From Phycisphaeraceae bacterium (GTDB lineage Bacteria > Planctomycetota > Phycisphaerae > Phycisphaerales > Phycisphaeraceae): a stretch of 6,063 bases of DNA. The position numbers and the translations under genes were made by a program. The stretch spans positions 1-6,063 of the forward strand of contig JAESSU010000540.1 of NCBI GenBank assembly GCA_016763955.1. The letters are read 5' to 3'. The notes beneath the pieces were generated by a model, which made no database searches, had not been told where the DNA came from, and saw only the letters and a program-made list of their open reading frames with translations. Each line of letters opens with the position of its first letter. The stretch's first letter is position 1. Shown one piece after another: positions 1 through 5,977 of the stretch.

Positions 1-18
1 AACCGAACGCCACACCCA

Positions 19-45
19 TGAGGGATCTGATACGCAGATCCCTCA
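19..45 (+). terminator. Strong hairpin, possible terminator
   Basis: A perfect 11-bp inverted repeat, TGAGGGATCTG at 19-29 and CAGATCCCTCA at 35-45, closes a 5-base loop (ATACG). On the plus strand it is followed by CTTTATT, a poor U-tract. On the minus strand no T-run follows the stem. It could end a rightward gene entering from the left of the window. It could also act as a barrier or 3'-end stabiliser for the leftward uvrB transcript, whose stop is about 130 bases away. The stem is certain; its role and direction are inferred. Confidence 0.5.
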
Positions 46-176
46 CTTTATTGAAACAACCAACCGCGATAAAAACAACTTACAAGACGCAAAGATCGCA
101 GAGACCCGAAAACAGAGCGGTAAAAAAATAATGGGTGATTTTTCGAAGGTCTCCTATGTCTTTAAACTTCCGGGGG

Positions 177-2264
177 CTAGGGTGAGGACTTCTTTTTTTT
201 CTTGTTTTTGATGACCTTTGTCCCAGGCGTACCGGGCTTGGGTTTGTTGCGTTTGTTCATATTGCTCATGCTCACCTTTTCGAGTTCTGGTGAGTCTTTA
301 AGCTGTTTGACTTGATCACGCAAAGCAGCAGCTCGTTCAAATGCCATTGAATCGGCTGCTTTAAACATTTTGTCTTCTAGTGATTTGATCAGTTCCAGCC
401 GGTCGTATTCATCTTCAGATCGGGTTACTGCTGCTCGTGCGGTTTCCATTGCACGCAGTTCTACTTCAATGCCGTGTCGAATTTCTTTGATGATGGTTTG
501 AGGCGTGATGCCATGTTTTTTGTTGTATGTTGTTTGAATCACGCGGCGGCGATCCGTTTCATCTATCGCTTGCTGCATGGCAGGGGTGACTTTGTCTGCA
601 TAAAGCACGACGATGGAGTTGGCGTTACGAGCTGCACGTCCAATTTGCTGAATCAGTGAAGTGGCGCTGCGCAAAAATCCTGCTTTATCTGCATCCATGA
701 TTGCGACCAAGGAAACTTCCGGTAAGTCCAAACCTTCACGAAGTAAATTCACGCCCACCAGTACGTCAAATTCACCTTCACGTAACTCGCGGAGAATTTG
801 CACGCGGTCAGGCGTTAGAATGTCGCTGTGGAGGTAGCGACATTTAATGCCATTTTCTGCAAGGTAGGTTGCGAGATTTTCAGCTAATCGTTTGGTGATT
901 GTGGTGACTAATGTGCGTTCGTTATTGGCAATTCTCCCGCGTGCCATTTTTAGTAAGTCAGGAACCTGCGTTGCAGCAGGGCGGATGACAATTTCCGGGT
1001 CCACCAAACCGGTGGGACGGATGACTTGTTCGATGATGTGGCCTGCACATTTTTCCAGCTCATAGGGACCTGGCGTGGCACTGACAAAGATGACTTGTCC
1101 CCATGCTTTTTCGATTTCCTCAAATTGCATCGGACGGTTGTCCATCGCGCTTGGCAGACGAAAACCATGTTCGACTAGGACTCGTTTGCGAGCTTGATCG
1201 CCGTTGTACATGGCTCGCAGTTGTGGGACGGTGGCATGACTTTCGTCGATAATCATCATCCAGTCATCTTCAGGGTAATAGTCCATGAGGGTGTAGGGTT
1301 TGGAGCCTGCGGGTCTGTCATCTAAATGTCTTGAGTAGTTTTCAATGCCACTGCAATAGCCGACTTCTTCGATCATCTCTAGGTCGTATCGGGTTCGGGC
1401 TGCGATGCGCTGAGCTTCTAGGAGTTTGCCTTGGGATCGCAATGCGATGTTGTGGTCATGGAGTTCTTGTTTGATGTTTTCGATTGCATTTTTGATGTGT
1501 TCATCACCGACGACGTAGTGGACTGCGGGGAAGATAAAAATCTGTTTATCTTCAGCAAGCAGTTCGCCGGTGAGTGGGTTAATCATCTGTAGTTTGTCGA
1601 TTTCATCTCCGAAGAGTTCAATGCGGTAGGCAAACTCTTCATTCGCTGGGTGGACTTCAATGACATCTCCGCGGACACGATAGGTCCCGCGTTGGAGGTC
1701 GATATCCGAGCGTTTGTATTGCAGGTCGTTAAGCGAGAAGAAAAAGTCCCGGCGAGCTAATTCTTGTCCGACACTGAGGCTGATGATCGATTTTTTGTAT
1801 TTATCAGGTGACCCTAATCCAAAGATACACGATACTGAGGCGACGATGATGCAAGCTCGTGAACTGATGAGGTTGCTCGTCGCTGCGAGTCGGAGTCTGT
1901 CTAGATTGTCATTGCGTGAGGAGTCTTTTTCGATGTAGATACCACGCTGGGGGATGTAGGCTTCGGGCTGGTAGTAGTCATAATAGGAGACGAAGTAGCA
2001 GACGGGATTGTTGGGGAACAATTCTTTGAATTCTTCGTAGAGTTGGGCCGCGAGTGTTTTGTTGTGGCTCATGACCAGCGTGGGTTTGCCGGTTTGGGCG
2101 ATGACGTTGGCCATGGTGAAGGTTTTGCCGGTGCCTGTTGCGCCCATGAGGGTTTGGTAGGGCATGCCTGATTCGATGCCTGAAACGAGCGATTCGATAG
2201 CTTTGGGCTGATCTCCCTTAGGCTGCATATCAGAAACCAGTTGGAACGTATCGGTGTTAAACAT
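177..2264 (-). CDS. uvrB: UvrABC excinuclease subunit B
   Basis: UvrB is the cytosolic DNA helicase-like subunit of nucleotide excision repair. It is loaded by UvrA, verifies the lesion by threading a strand behind a beta-hairpin, and recruits UvrC for incision. The 695-residue product is slightly longer than typical UvrB (about 660-690). Visible landmarks in order: Walker A GATGTGKT at residues 41-48; the beta-hairpin region around 92-117 with the signature [10 protein letters not shown] from residue 94; Walker B-like DESH at 340-343; SATPGPYE from 395; [15 protein letters not shown] from 503; the motif VI segment QQIGRAARN at 539-547; and a C-terminal UVR domain, about 622-657, which in the family contacts UvrC. 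A lysine-rich tail (five consecutive K) ends the protein. The chosen start keeps the conserved FxLVSDxxPxGDQP N-terminus. No clear Shine-Dalgarno precedes it, and an 8-bp dyad overlaps the start codon. It lies 61 bases after a zinc-ribbon gene on the same strand, so it is probably the second gene of that unit. Confidence 0.98.
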   Translation of the reverse strand: MFNTDTFQLVSDMQPKGDQPKAIESLVSGIESGMPYQTLMGATGTGKTFTMANVIAQTGKPTLVMSHNKTLAAQLYEEFKELFPNNPVCYFVSYYDYYQPEAYIPQRGIYIEKDSSRNDNLDRLRLAATSNLISSRACIIVASVSCIFGLGSPDKYKKSIISLSVGQELARRDFFFSLNDLQYKRSDIDLQRGTYRVRGDVIEVHPANEEFAYRIELFGDEIDKLQMINPLTGELLAEDKQIFIFPAVHYVVGDEHIKNAIENIKQELHDHNIALRSQGKLLEAQRIAARTRYDLEMIEEVGYCSGIENYSRHLDDRPAGSKPYTLMDYYPEDDWMMIIDESHATVPQLRAMYNGDQARKRVLVEHGFRLPSAMDNRPMQFEEIEKAWGQVIFVSATPGPYELEKCAGHIIEQVIRPTGLVDPEIVIRPAATQVPDLLKMARGRIANNERTLVTTITKRLAENLATYLAENGIKCRYLHSDILTPDRVQILRELREGEFDVLVGVNLLREGLDLPEVSLVAIMDADKAGFLRSATSLIQQIGRAARNANSIVVLYADKVTPAMQQAIDETDRRRVIQTTYNKKHGITPQTIIKEIRHGIEVELRAMETARAAVTRSEDEYDRLELIKSLEDKMFKAADSMAFERAAALRDQVKQLKDSPELEKVSMSNMNKRNKPKPGTPGTKVIKNKKKKKSSP

Positions 2265-2283
2265 GCTCAGAGTTTAGCATGTT
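2260..2283 (-). promoter_or_regulatory. Dyad covering the uvrB start codon
   Basis: The arms AACATGCT (2260-2267) and AGCATGTT (2276-2283) are perfect 8-bp inverted repeats around an 8-base spacer. Read on the minus strand, the uvrB ATG (2264-2262) sits inside the downstream arm. It could be a protein operator or an mRNA hairpin that limits start-codon access, since the gene also lacks an obvious Shine-Dalgarno. The symmetry is seen directly; function is inferred. Inverted repeats of this size also arise by chance about once or twice in a window this long. Confidence 0.35.
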
Positions 2284-2325
2284 CGGATGGTAAATGTTAG
2301 GTGTTTGATGGGAGTCTATTTTGTT

Positions 2326-3351
2326 TTACGCGGCAGCACGGGCGGGGATATTGTAGGCCGCGCCACATTTTCCGCAATGAACTTTGGCACCTCGTTTGGA
2401 CTGTGGGTAGGCTGCTGCGGTGCGGCATTTAGGGCATGCAACACGGACGGCTGCTTCACGGTTGCCTATCGTAGCGGCCGAGGGCTTGCCGCCGGGAATG
2501 GTGAATCCTACTGAGCATTTATTGCAATGCGCTTTTTGGCCGCGCTTCGATGCGTCGAATGTCTGGATCGTTTTGCACTTGGGGCATCCCACGCGTACAT
2601 CGTTGCTTTGGGTCTTAGTGGGTGCAGTGTTTGATGTTGGTTTTTCTGCCCGTTTGGTCGTCCGTGTTTCAAATAAAGCTTTGGAACGTGGCGGAGGTGT
2701 TGGGCGTTTGCGGGGGGCTTCTTCGGGCTTTGGCAGTTCAATTTTTTGAGCATTGACACCCAGTAATTGTTTATAACAATAGAGAAAAAGGGCGTTAAAT
2801 TCGTTGGCTTGAATGAGTTGAACCGTCTCTTGGGAGGCGGAACTCATTTCGCCGGTTCGCGCTTCTTCGTAAATGTCGATAAAGGCATAGGGTTCCCAAC
2901 TGCCGTGTAGTTCGAGTATGCCATGGAAGCGTTTTAGGCGTTTATCCATGCTGTTGCTTAGCAATTGTAACCCTTCTTGATGAAGGGTTTCGAAGATTGG
3001 ATGGTCGGTGACTTTATGAAAATGTGCTTTGGCACGATCTGCATGACCGAGGTTGCGTTCGACAAAACCGCAGATGTATTCGCTTTCAATTTTGGGTGCC
3101 ATCATCGCAAACATGCTGCCTTCAGCAAGCCAGCCGCAACGGACGTACAAAAGTGAACGAATGGCCACAGCCATATCCGCGTCACTAACTTGCGCGACAC
3201 TAAAAAGTTTATCATCAGGGATCGATTCAATGATGTCATTGGCCTGCGGATGGGCATGATCCCCAAGGCCTAGCGGCGGCAGACTCGATCCACGTAGCAT
3301 TAAAATGTGAGAGACTTGTTTCGCTAGTTTTGAGAGATCGATTTCCACCAT
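2326..3351 (-). CDS. Tandem C-terminal zinc-ribbon protein, unknown function
   Basis: The 341-residue product is of no family I can name as a whole. Residues 1 to about 205 look like a mostly helical, soluble domain; part of it (about 86-130) resembles a TPR-like helical hairpin, with ERNLGHADRAKAHFHK. Residues about 206-250 form a proline-, lysine- and threonine-rich linker. The C-terminus holds two zinc ribbons: C256-x2-C259-x16-C276-x2-C279 and C306-x2-C309-x16-C326-x2-C329. They share CPKC, SKRG and a final IP, and are exactly 50 residues apart. This is the style of the MJ0042 zinc-finger family. No signal peptide or membrane segment is seen. The frame is open up to an ATG at 3483, but I chose the ATG at 3349-3351 because GGAG lies 10 bases upstream and the 44 extra residues look non-coding. 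It lies upstream of uvrB on the same strand. Binding to nucleic acid or protein through the ribbons is only a guess. Confidence 0.88.
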   Translation of the reverse strand: MVEIDLSKLAKQVSHILMLRGSSLPPLGLGDHAHPQANDIIESIPDDKLFSVAQVSDADMAVAIRSLLYVRCGWLAEGSMFAMMAPKIESEYICGFVERNLGHADRAKAHFHKVTDHPIFETLHQEGLQLLSNSMDKRLKRFHGILELHGSWEPYAFIDIYEEARTGEMSSASQETVQLIQANEFNALFLYCYKQLLGVNAQKIELPKPEEAPRKRPTPPPRSKALFETRTTKRAEKPTSNTAPTKTQSNDVRVGCPKCKTIQTFDASKRGQKAHCNKCSVGFTIPGGKPSAATIGNREAAVRVACPKCRTAAAYPQSKRGAKVHCGKCGAAYNIPARAAA

Positions 3352-3361
3352 GATGAAGGCG

Positions 3362-3365
3362 CTCC
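3362..3365 (-). promoter_or_regulatory. Ribosome binding site of the zinc-ribbon gene
   Basis: On the minus strand GGAG (3365-3362, within CTTGGAGC) precedes the ATG at 3351-3349 with a 10-base spacer. It decides the start in favour of the 341-residue product over the longer 385-residue reading. Confidence 0.6.
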
Positions 3366-3384
3366 AAGATACGTAAAATAGACC

Positions 3385-3390
3385 CTTATA
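3385..3390 (-). promoter_or_regulatory. Candidate -10 box for the leftward unit
   Basis: The minus strand reads TATAAG, five of six matches to TATAAT, and would place a transcript start about 25 bases before the ATG at 3351. No good -35 hexamer is found 16-18 bases upstream, so this is a weak call. Confidence 0.25.
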
Positions 3391-3576
3391 CTTGCTATAT
3401 CGGTTTAATCGACACCTCTGTTTAGTCTGTTTTGCGGCTTGGCTGTATTGATACGTGGGAGCCTTGCGGCTAACTAAAATCATGATTTTGCGTATTGGCA
3501 GGGTATCTTTGAGCTCGGAACGGGGCCTGGATTATCAGACTCAAGTAAGGGCCTGTAATTTCATGCAACAGTCGGT

Positions 3577-3582
3577 TACAAT
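3577..3582 (+). promoter_or_regulatory. Candidate -10 box for nadA
   Basis: TACAAT matches the -10 consensus at five of six positions and would start transcription near 3589, about 30 bases before the nadA ATG. The -35 position (around 3554-3559, TGTAAT) is a poor match, so it may be an activator-dependent promoter or a chance box. Confidence 0.3.
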
Positions 3583-3608
3583 GACAGTTTTCCATGTACA
3601 TGCTCTTT

Positions 3609-3612
3609 GGAG
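3609..3612 (+). promoter_or_regulatory. Ribosome binding site of nadA
   Basis: GGAG at 3609-3612, inside TTTGGAGTG, lies 7 bases before the ATG at 3620. This good spacing selects the 392-residue NadA over the longer open frame beginning at 3455. Confidence 0.75.
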
Positions 3613-3619
3613 TGCTTTT

Positions 3620-4798
3620 ATGCTCTGGCAACCGCCACTTCCTGACTCTTACACGGCAATGACTGATGACGAATTGGTCAATGCGATCACAACGCGACGT
3701 GCCCAGCTTGGTGATCAATTGGTGATCCTCGGCCATCACTATCAGCAGGATGACGTGATTCGTTTTGCAGATTTTACCGGCGACAGTTTTAAGCTCAGTG
3801 AGCTTGCAGCAGAACGCGTTAGTGAAACCGGGGCGAAATATGTCATTTTTTGTGGTGTGCATTTCATGGCAGAGTCGGCGGACATCCTCACGCCTGATGA
3901 CACATCCATCCTCCTGCCAGACCTCTCAGCAGGCTGTTCCATGGCAGATATGGCAGACTACGAACAGACGGTCGATGCATGGGAAGCGATTAACGAGACC
4001 TTAAAAGGAACTCACAGCCGCGTCATCCCTATTTGTTATATGAACTCTAGTGCTGCGATTAAATCTTTCTGCGGTGAGCATGGCGGGGCAGTTTGTACCA
4101 GCTCCAACTGTGATCAAATTTTTGAATGGGCCCTTGCTGGCGGCGAAGAACCTCTTAAGCCCGGCGAAACGATTCGGATTTTATTTTTGCCTGACCAGCA
4201 TCTTGGGCGAAACACAGCTGCTGCGGTCGGATTTGATGTCAAGACCCAGATGACGGTTTGGGATCCAATGGACTCTGCGGGGATGGGGGGCAACACTGAA
4301 GCTCAGATTCAAAATGCAGTGTTCTATCTTTGGAAAGGTCACTGCTCGGTGCATAAGCTTTTCCGTCCTGAACATGTGGATCAGATTCGATCTGAGTGGT
4401 CGGGCGTGAAGGTGATTACCCATCCTGAATGTTGTTACGAAGTCTGCCAACTTTCGGATATGACCGGTTCAACTGAAGGGATTAAATCCGCGATTGAAAA
4501 TTCGCCAGCAGGTAGTCGCTGGGCCGTGGGGACTGAGGTTCATATGGTCAACCGTCTTGCTGGCGAAGCTGCTGCTAGGGGGGTTGAAGTTCGGATGCTT
4601 TCAGGGTGTCAGTGTCTGTGTACGACGATGTATCGTATCGACATGCCACACTTATTATGGACGATGGATCAGTTGTCTCAAGGGATCGTTGTGAATGCGG
4701 TTAAGGTTCATCCGCAGGTTAAGCGTTGGGGGATGATTGCGTTGCAACGAATGTTGGACATTGCTCAAAAGAAGACGGTTAAAGCCTTGGCTAAGTGA
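3620..4798 (+). CDS. nadA: Quinolinate synthase NadA (long type)
   Basis: NadA is the cytosolic [4Fe-4S] enzyme that condenses iminoaspartate (from NadB) with dihydroxyacetone phosphate to quinolinate, in de novo NAD+ synthesis. From the chosen start the protein has 392 residues, at the long end of the family (about 300-390). Family motifs visible in order: GHHYQ from residue 38, TGDSFKLS at 53-60, GVHFMAESADIL from 79, YMNSSAAIK at 140-148, CTSSN at 159-163, LPDQHLGRNT at 190-199, WKGHCSVH at 238-245, HPEC at 268-271, GTEVHM at 304-309. Likely cluster ligands are C106 (in GCSMAD), C242 (in GHCSVH) and C332 in the C330-Q-C332-L-C334 cluster. The 90-residue spacing of the last two agrees with what I recall for the Bacillus enzyme. 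The GGAG box 7 bases upstream supports the start; 55 further residues of open frame before it look non-coding. It leads a probable rightward unit with the next zinc-ribbon gene, 54 bases downstream. NadB and NadC are not in the window. Confidence 0.97.
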   Translation: MLWQPPLPDSYTAMTDDELVNAITTRRAQLGDQLVILGHHYQQDDVIRFADFTGDSFKLSELAAERVSETGAKYVIFCGVHFMAESADILTPDDTSILLPDLSAGCSMADMADYEQTVDAWEAINETLKGTHSRVIPICYMNSSAAIKSFCGEHGGAVCTSSNCDQIFEWALAGGEEPLKPGETIRILFLPDQHLGRNTAAAVGFDVKTQMTVWDPMDSAGMGGNTEAQIQNAVFYLWKGHCSVHKLFRPEHVDQIRSEWSGVKVITHPECCYEVCQLSDMTGSTEGIKSAIENSPAGSRWAVGTEVHMVNRLAGEAAARGVEVRMLSGCQCLCTTMYRIDMPHLLWTMDQLSQGIVVNAVKVHPQVKRWGMIALQRMLDIAQKKTVKALAK

Positions 4799-4840
4799 TG
4801 GGCGTTAAGTCCTGAAGGTTTTTAGTTGGCAGGTTGACTT

Positions 4841-4845
4841 GGAGG
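4841..4845 (+). promoter_or_regulatory. Ribosome binding site deciding a GTG start
   Basis: GGAGG at 4841-4845 is a full-strength Shine-Dalgarno, 7 bases before the GTG at 4853. No ATG lies nearby in that frame, so it fixes GTG as the start of the downstream zinc-ribbon protein. Confidence 0.8.
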
Positions 4846-4852
4846 ACGTTGG

Positions 4853-5761
4853 GTGCTTGTACGTTGTCCACATTGTGATCATCGCATTAAGGTGCGTAAC
4901 GCGCATCCGCGGACGTATGAATTGTCTTGTCCTCGTTGTGGGCGGAACCTTTATTTGCTGATTGAACGCGAATCGGGGCCGGATCAACTTGCTACTGCTT
5001 TTAAAGATTTTGAGCAGATGAAGCAGCAGATTCTTCAAGCTCGCGCAATGCGGACACCCTCAAAATACCGGACAACCCTGCCGCAGAGTCGGCCTGAAAC
5101 CCCGGAAGTGATTCATGGTGTTTCAGCGAATTCTTCTAATTTACAAGACGAGGAACATTGGGACGAAGTTATATTGGATCGGCCTGATACCCCTAGCTCG
5201 CTAGCGGGTTTGCAGATAGAGAAGACAGCAGATAGTCAACTTGAAGATTCTGAAAATAAGATGGATTTAACGATGGCAACACAGGTCTTGCCTCATGTGA
5301 TCCCCGTTGCGTTTAATGAAGACGATCCAGACACTGTCCCGGACTTATTAGAAGAAGCCCAGTCGCAGTTTAATGAAGAACAGATGCATTTAGAGCATGA
5401 AGAAGATGAGTCTGATGAGCAGCTTTTAGCCACGCCGCGCCCTGACTCGCCACGGGTTACTGAAGTAGAAACACATGTCCGTCGCCAGCGTCCGGAGTTC
5501 ACGGTCGTTGATGAGGTCATTCCAACATTCACAACGGGTATGACTGAGCAGGATAGGCATCCGGAACTTCCTGATGCAGCAAACTCACTGGTGACTGATG
5601 TGGATGATGTTCAGTCCGCATTGCCACGTGATCTACTTAAACTCGATGAGGAAGACGAAGAGAAAAACGAAGAGAAAGACACGCAATTGCCTGTTGATCC
5701 CAAAGTGGATGCCTCGCCTGATAAGCCCAAGTTAAAGGGGTGGCGTCGTTGGTTTAAGTAA
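4853..5761 (+). CDS. N-terminal zinc-ribbon protein with long acidic tail
   Basis: The 302-residue product, from a GTG start, is of no family I can name beyond its first domain. Residues 4-35 are a zinc ribbon, C5-x2-C8-x17-C26-x2-C29, of the MJ0042 style, ending in a hydrophobic strand (NLYLLIE). A short helical stretch follows (about 43-66, TAFKDFEQMKQQILQAR). The rest is low-complexity and probably disordered, rich in D, E, P, S and T, with strongly acidic clusters near 163-190 and 264-277. The last residues switch to basic and aromatic, ending GWRRWFK. There is no signal peptide or hydrophobic membrane segment, so it is predicted soluble and cytosolic; the WRRWFK end could touch a membrane or nucleic acid. 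It lies 54 bases after nadA and 29 bases before a small peptide gene, all on the same strand. No link to NAD synthesis is visible. The gene call is firm because of the GGAGG box and the ordered ribbon; the function is unknown. Confidence 0.88.
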   Translation: MLVRCPHCDHRIKVRNAHPRTYELSCPRCGRNLYLLIERESGPDQLATAFKDFEQMKQQILQARAMRTPSKYRTTLPQSRPETPEVIHGVSANSSNLQDEEHWDEVILDRPDTPSSLAGLQIEKTADSQLEDSENKMDLTMATQVLPHVIPVAFNEDDPDTVPDLLEEAQSQFNEEQMHLEHEEDESDEQLLATPRPDSPRVTEVETHVRRQRPEFTVVDEVIPTFTTGMTEQDRHPELPDAANSLVTDVDDVQSALPRDLLKLDEEDEEKNEEKDTQLPVDPKVDASPDKPKLKGWRRWFK

Positions 5762-5765
5762 GAAT

Positions 5766-5790
5766 TTGTGTCGGTGGGAGGTTCACACAA
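5766..5790 (+). promoter_or_regulatory. Ribosome binding site in a hairpin loop
   Basis: GGGAGG at 5776-5781 lies 9 bases before the TTG at 5791. It is flanked by TTGTGT (5766-5771) and ACACAA (5785-5790), a perfect 6-bp inverted repeat whose 13-base loop carries the Shine-Dalgarno and whose stem abuts the TTG. The stem is A/T-rich and may be weak. It supports translation of the small peptide and hints at structure-dependent initiation. Confidence 0.4.
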
Positions 5791-5904
5791 TTGAGCCAAT
5801 CGAGGTCTTCAAAAATCCCTTCTAATGAGTCTCTGTGGTTAAAACGATTGCGCGAGGCATTTTTAGAAATGAAAGGGTTTTTTAAAGGTCTCAACCAGCA
5901 GTAG
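5791..5904 (+). CDS. Probable 37-residue amphipathic peptide
   Basis: A TTG-started frame of 37 codons ends at TAG (5902-5904). The product has a polar start (SQSRSSKIPSNES) and then a helix-prone segment, SLWLKRLREAFLEMKGFFKG. Its hydrophobic residues L17, L20, F24, M27, F31 and L34 follow exact 3-4-3-4-3 spacing, as in an amphipathic or coiled-coil helix, with basic residues in between. A GGGAGG box 9 bases upstream and a terminator-like hairpin that encloses the stop codon frame it as a complete short gene. It starts 29 bases after the acidic zinc-ribbon protein, probably in the same transcript. No family is recognised. Membrane association or a partner helix is possible. The rare TTG start and the short length are the main reasons for doubt. 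Confidence 0.45.
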   Translation: MSQSRSSKIPSNESLWLKRLREAFLEMKGFFKGLNQQ

Positions 5905-5917
5905 GCTGGCTTTTGAG
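5890..5917 (+). terminator. Terminator-like hairpin at the end of the nadA group
   Basis: CCAGC (5895-5899) pairs with GCTGG (5905-5909) around the loop AGTAG, followed by CTTTT. The outer arms CTCAA (5890-5894) and TTGAG (5913-5917) can extend the stem across a 3-base bulge. The loop contains the TAG stop of the small peptide. This is a modest Rho-independent terminator candidate for the rightward unit; the U-tract is only four bases, so termination strength is uncertain. Confidence 0.4.
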
Positions 5918-5971
5918 GTTGATTTTAAAATATTTCATAGACACAGGAGAAACTTCCGGGGGTGGGGGGAA

Positions 5972-5977
5972 TATAAT
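5972..5977 (+). promoter_or_regulatory. Isolated TATAAT box near the right edge
   Basis: A perfect TATAAT follows the G-rich run GGGGGTGGGGGG (5958-5969). No -35-like hexamer is found at 16-18 bases upstream. It could be the -10 of a gene starting to the right of the window, as it lies past the terminator-like hairpin. Nothing downstream inside the window is a convincing gene, so the call is tentative. Confidence 0.25.

Larger units (their letters stand above)
3352..3619. promoter_or_regulatory. Divergent intergenic region
   Basis: This 268-base region lies between the leftward zinc-ribbon/uvrB pair and the rightward nadA group, so it should hold the promoters for both. It contains the two -10-like boxes listed separately. 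It also holds a pair of 8-base direct repeats TTGCGGCT (3432-3439 and 3464-3471, 32 bases apart), a pair of GGGCCTG repeats (3523-3529 and 3549-3555), and a 10-base palindrome CATGTACATG at 3593-3602 just before the nadA ribosome binding site. Open frames crossing it in both directions look like upstream extensions of the real genes and not coding sequence. Confidence 0.6.

Noticed and set aside
2..211. A plus-strand frame open from the left edge to TGA at 209-211 (about 69 codons), possibly the end of a gene entering from the left.
   Set aside because: It would run through the strong hairpin and overlap the uvrB 3' end by 35 bases, and the peptide resembles no family I know. An open run of this length is not rare by chance. 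Flanking sequence would settle it.
2270..2286. A Gram-positive-type LexA box near uvrB (CGAAC on the minus strand).
   Set aside because: Only one half-site matches; the second half reads TAAAC instead of the required GTTYG-type sequence.
2420..2749. Open frames antisense to the zinc-ribbon protein, and others such as 5293-5532 on the minus strand.
   Set aside because: They are shadows of strongly supported genes, lack ribosome binding sites I could credit, and their peptides mirror the codon pattern of the sense gene.
3352..3483. Longer N-terminus (44 residues) of the tandem zinc-ribbon protein starting at 3483.
   Set aside because: The extension has no ribosome binding site that I can see, looks non-coding, and would occupy the likely promoter. 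The ATG at 3351 has GGAG at 10 bases.
3455..3619. Longer NadA (447 residues) from the ATG at 3455.
   Set aside because: Family length and motif placement fit the 392-residue form, and GGAG lies 7 bases before the ATG at 3620. The extra 55 residues show no family similarity.
3484..3619. An NAD+-sensing riboswitch before nadA.
   Set aside because: Such riboswitches are known before nadA in Acidobacteria, but I could not identify their conserved core or paired stems here, and the leader after the candidate promoter is only about 30 bases.
164..5962. The 13-base word AAACTTCCGGGGG occurs at 164-176 and 5950-5962, with a partial copy at the right end.
   Set aside because: One 13-base match in a 6-kb window is near the level expected by chance, and no longer similarity surrounds the copies.
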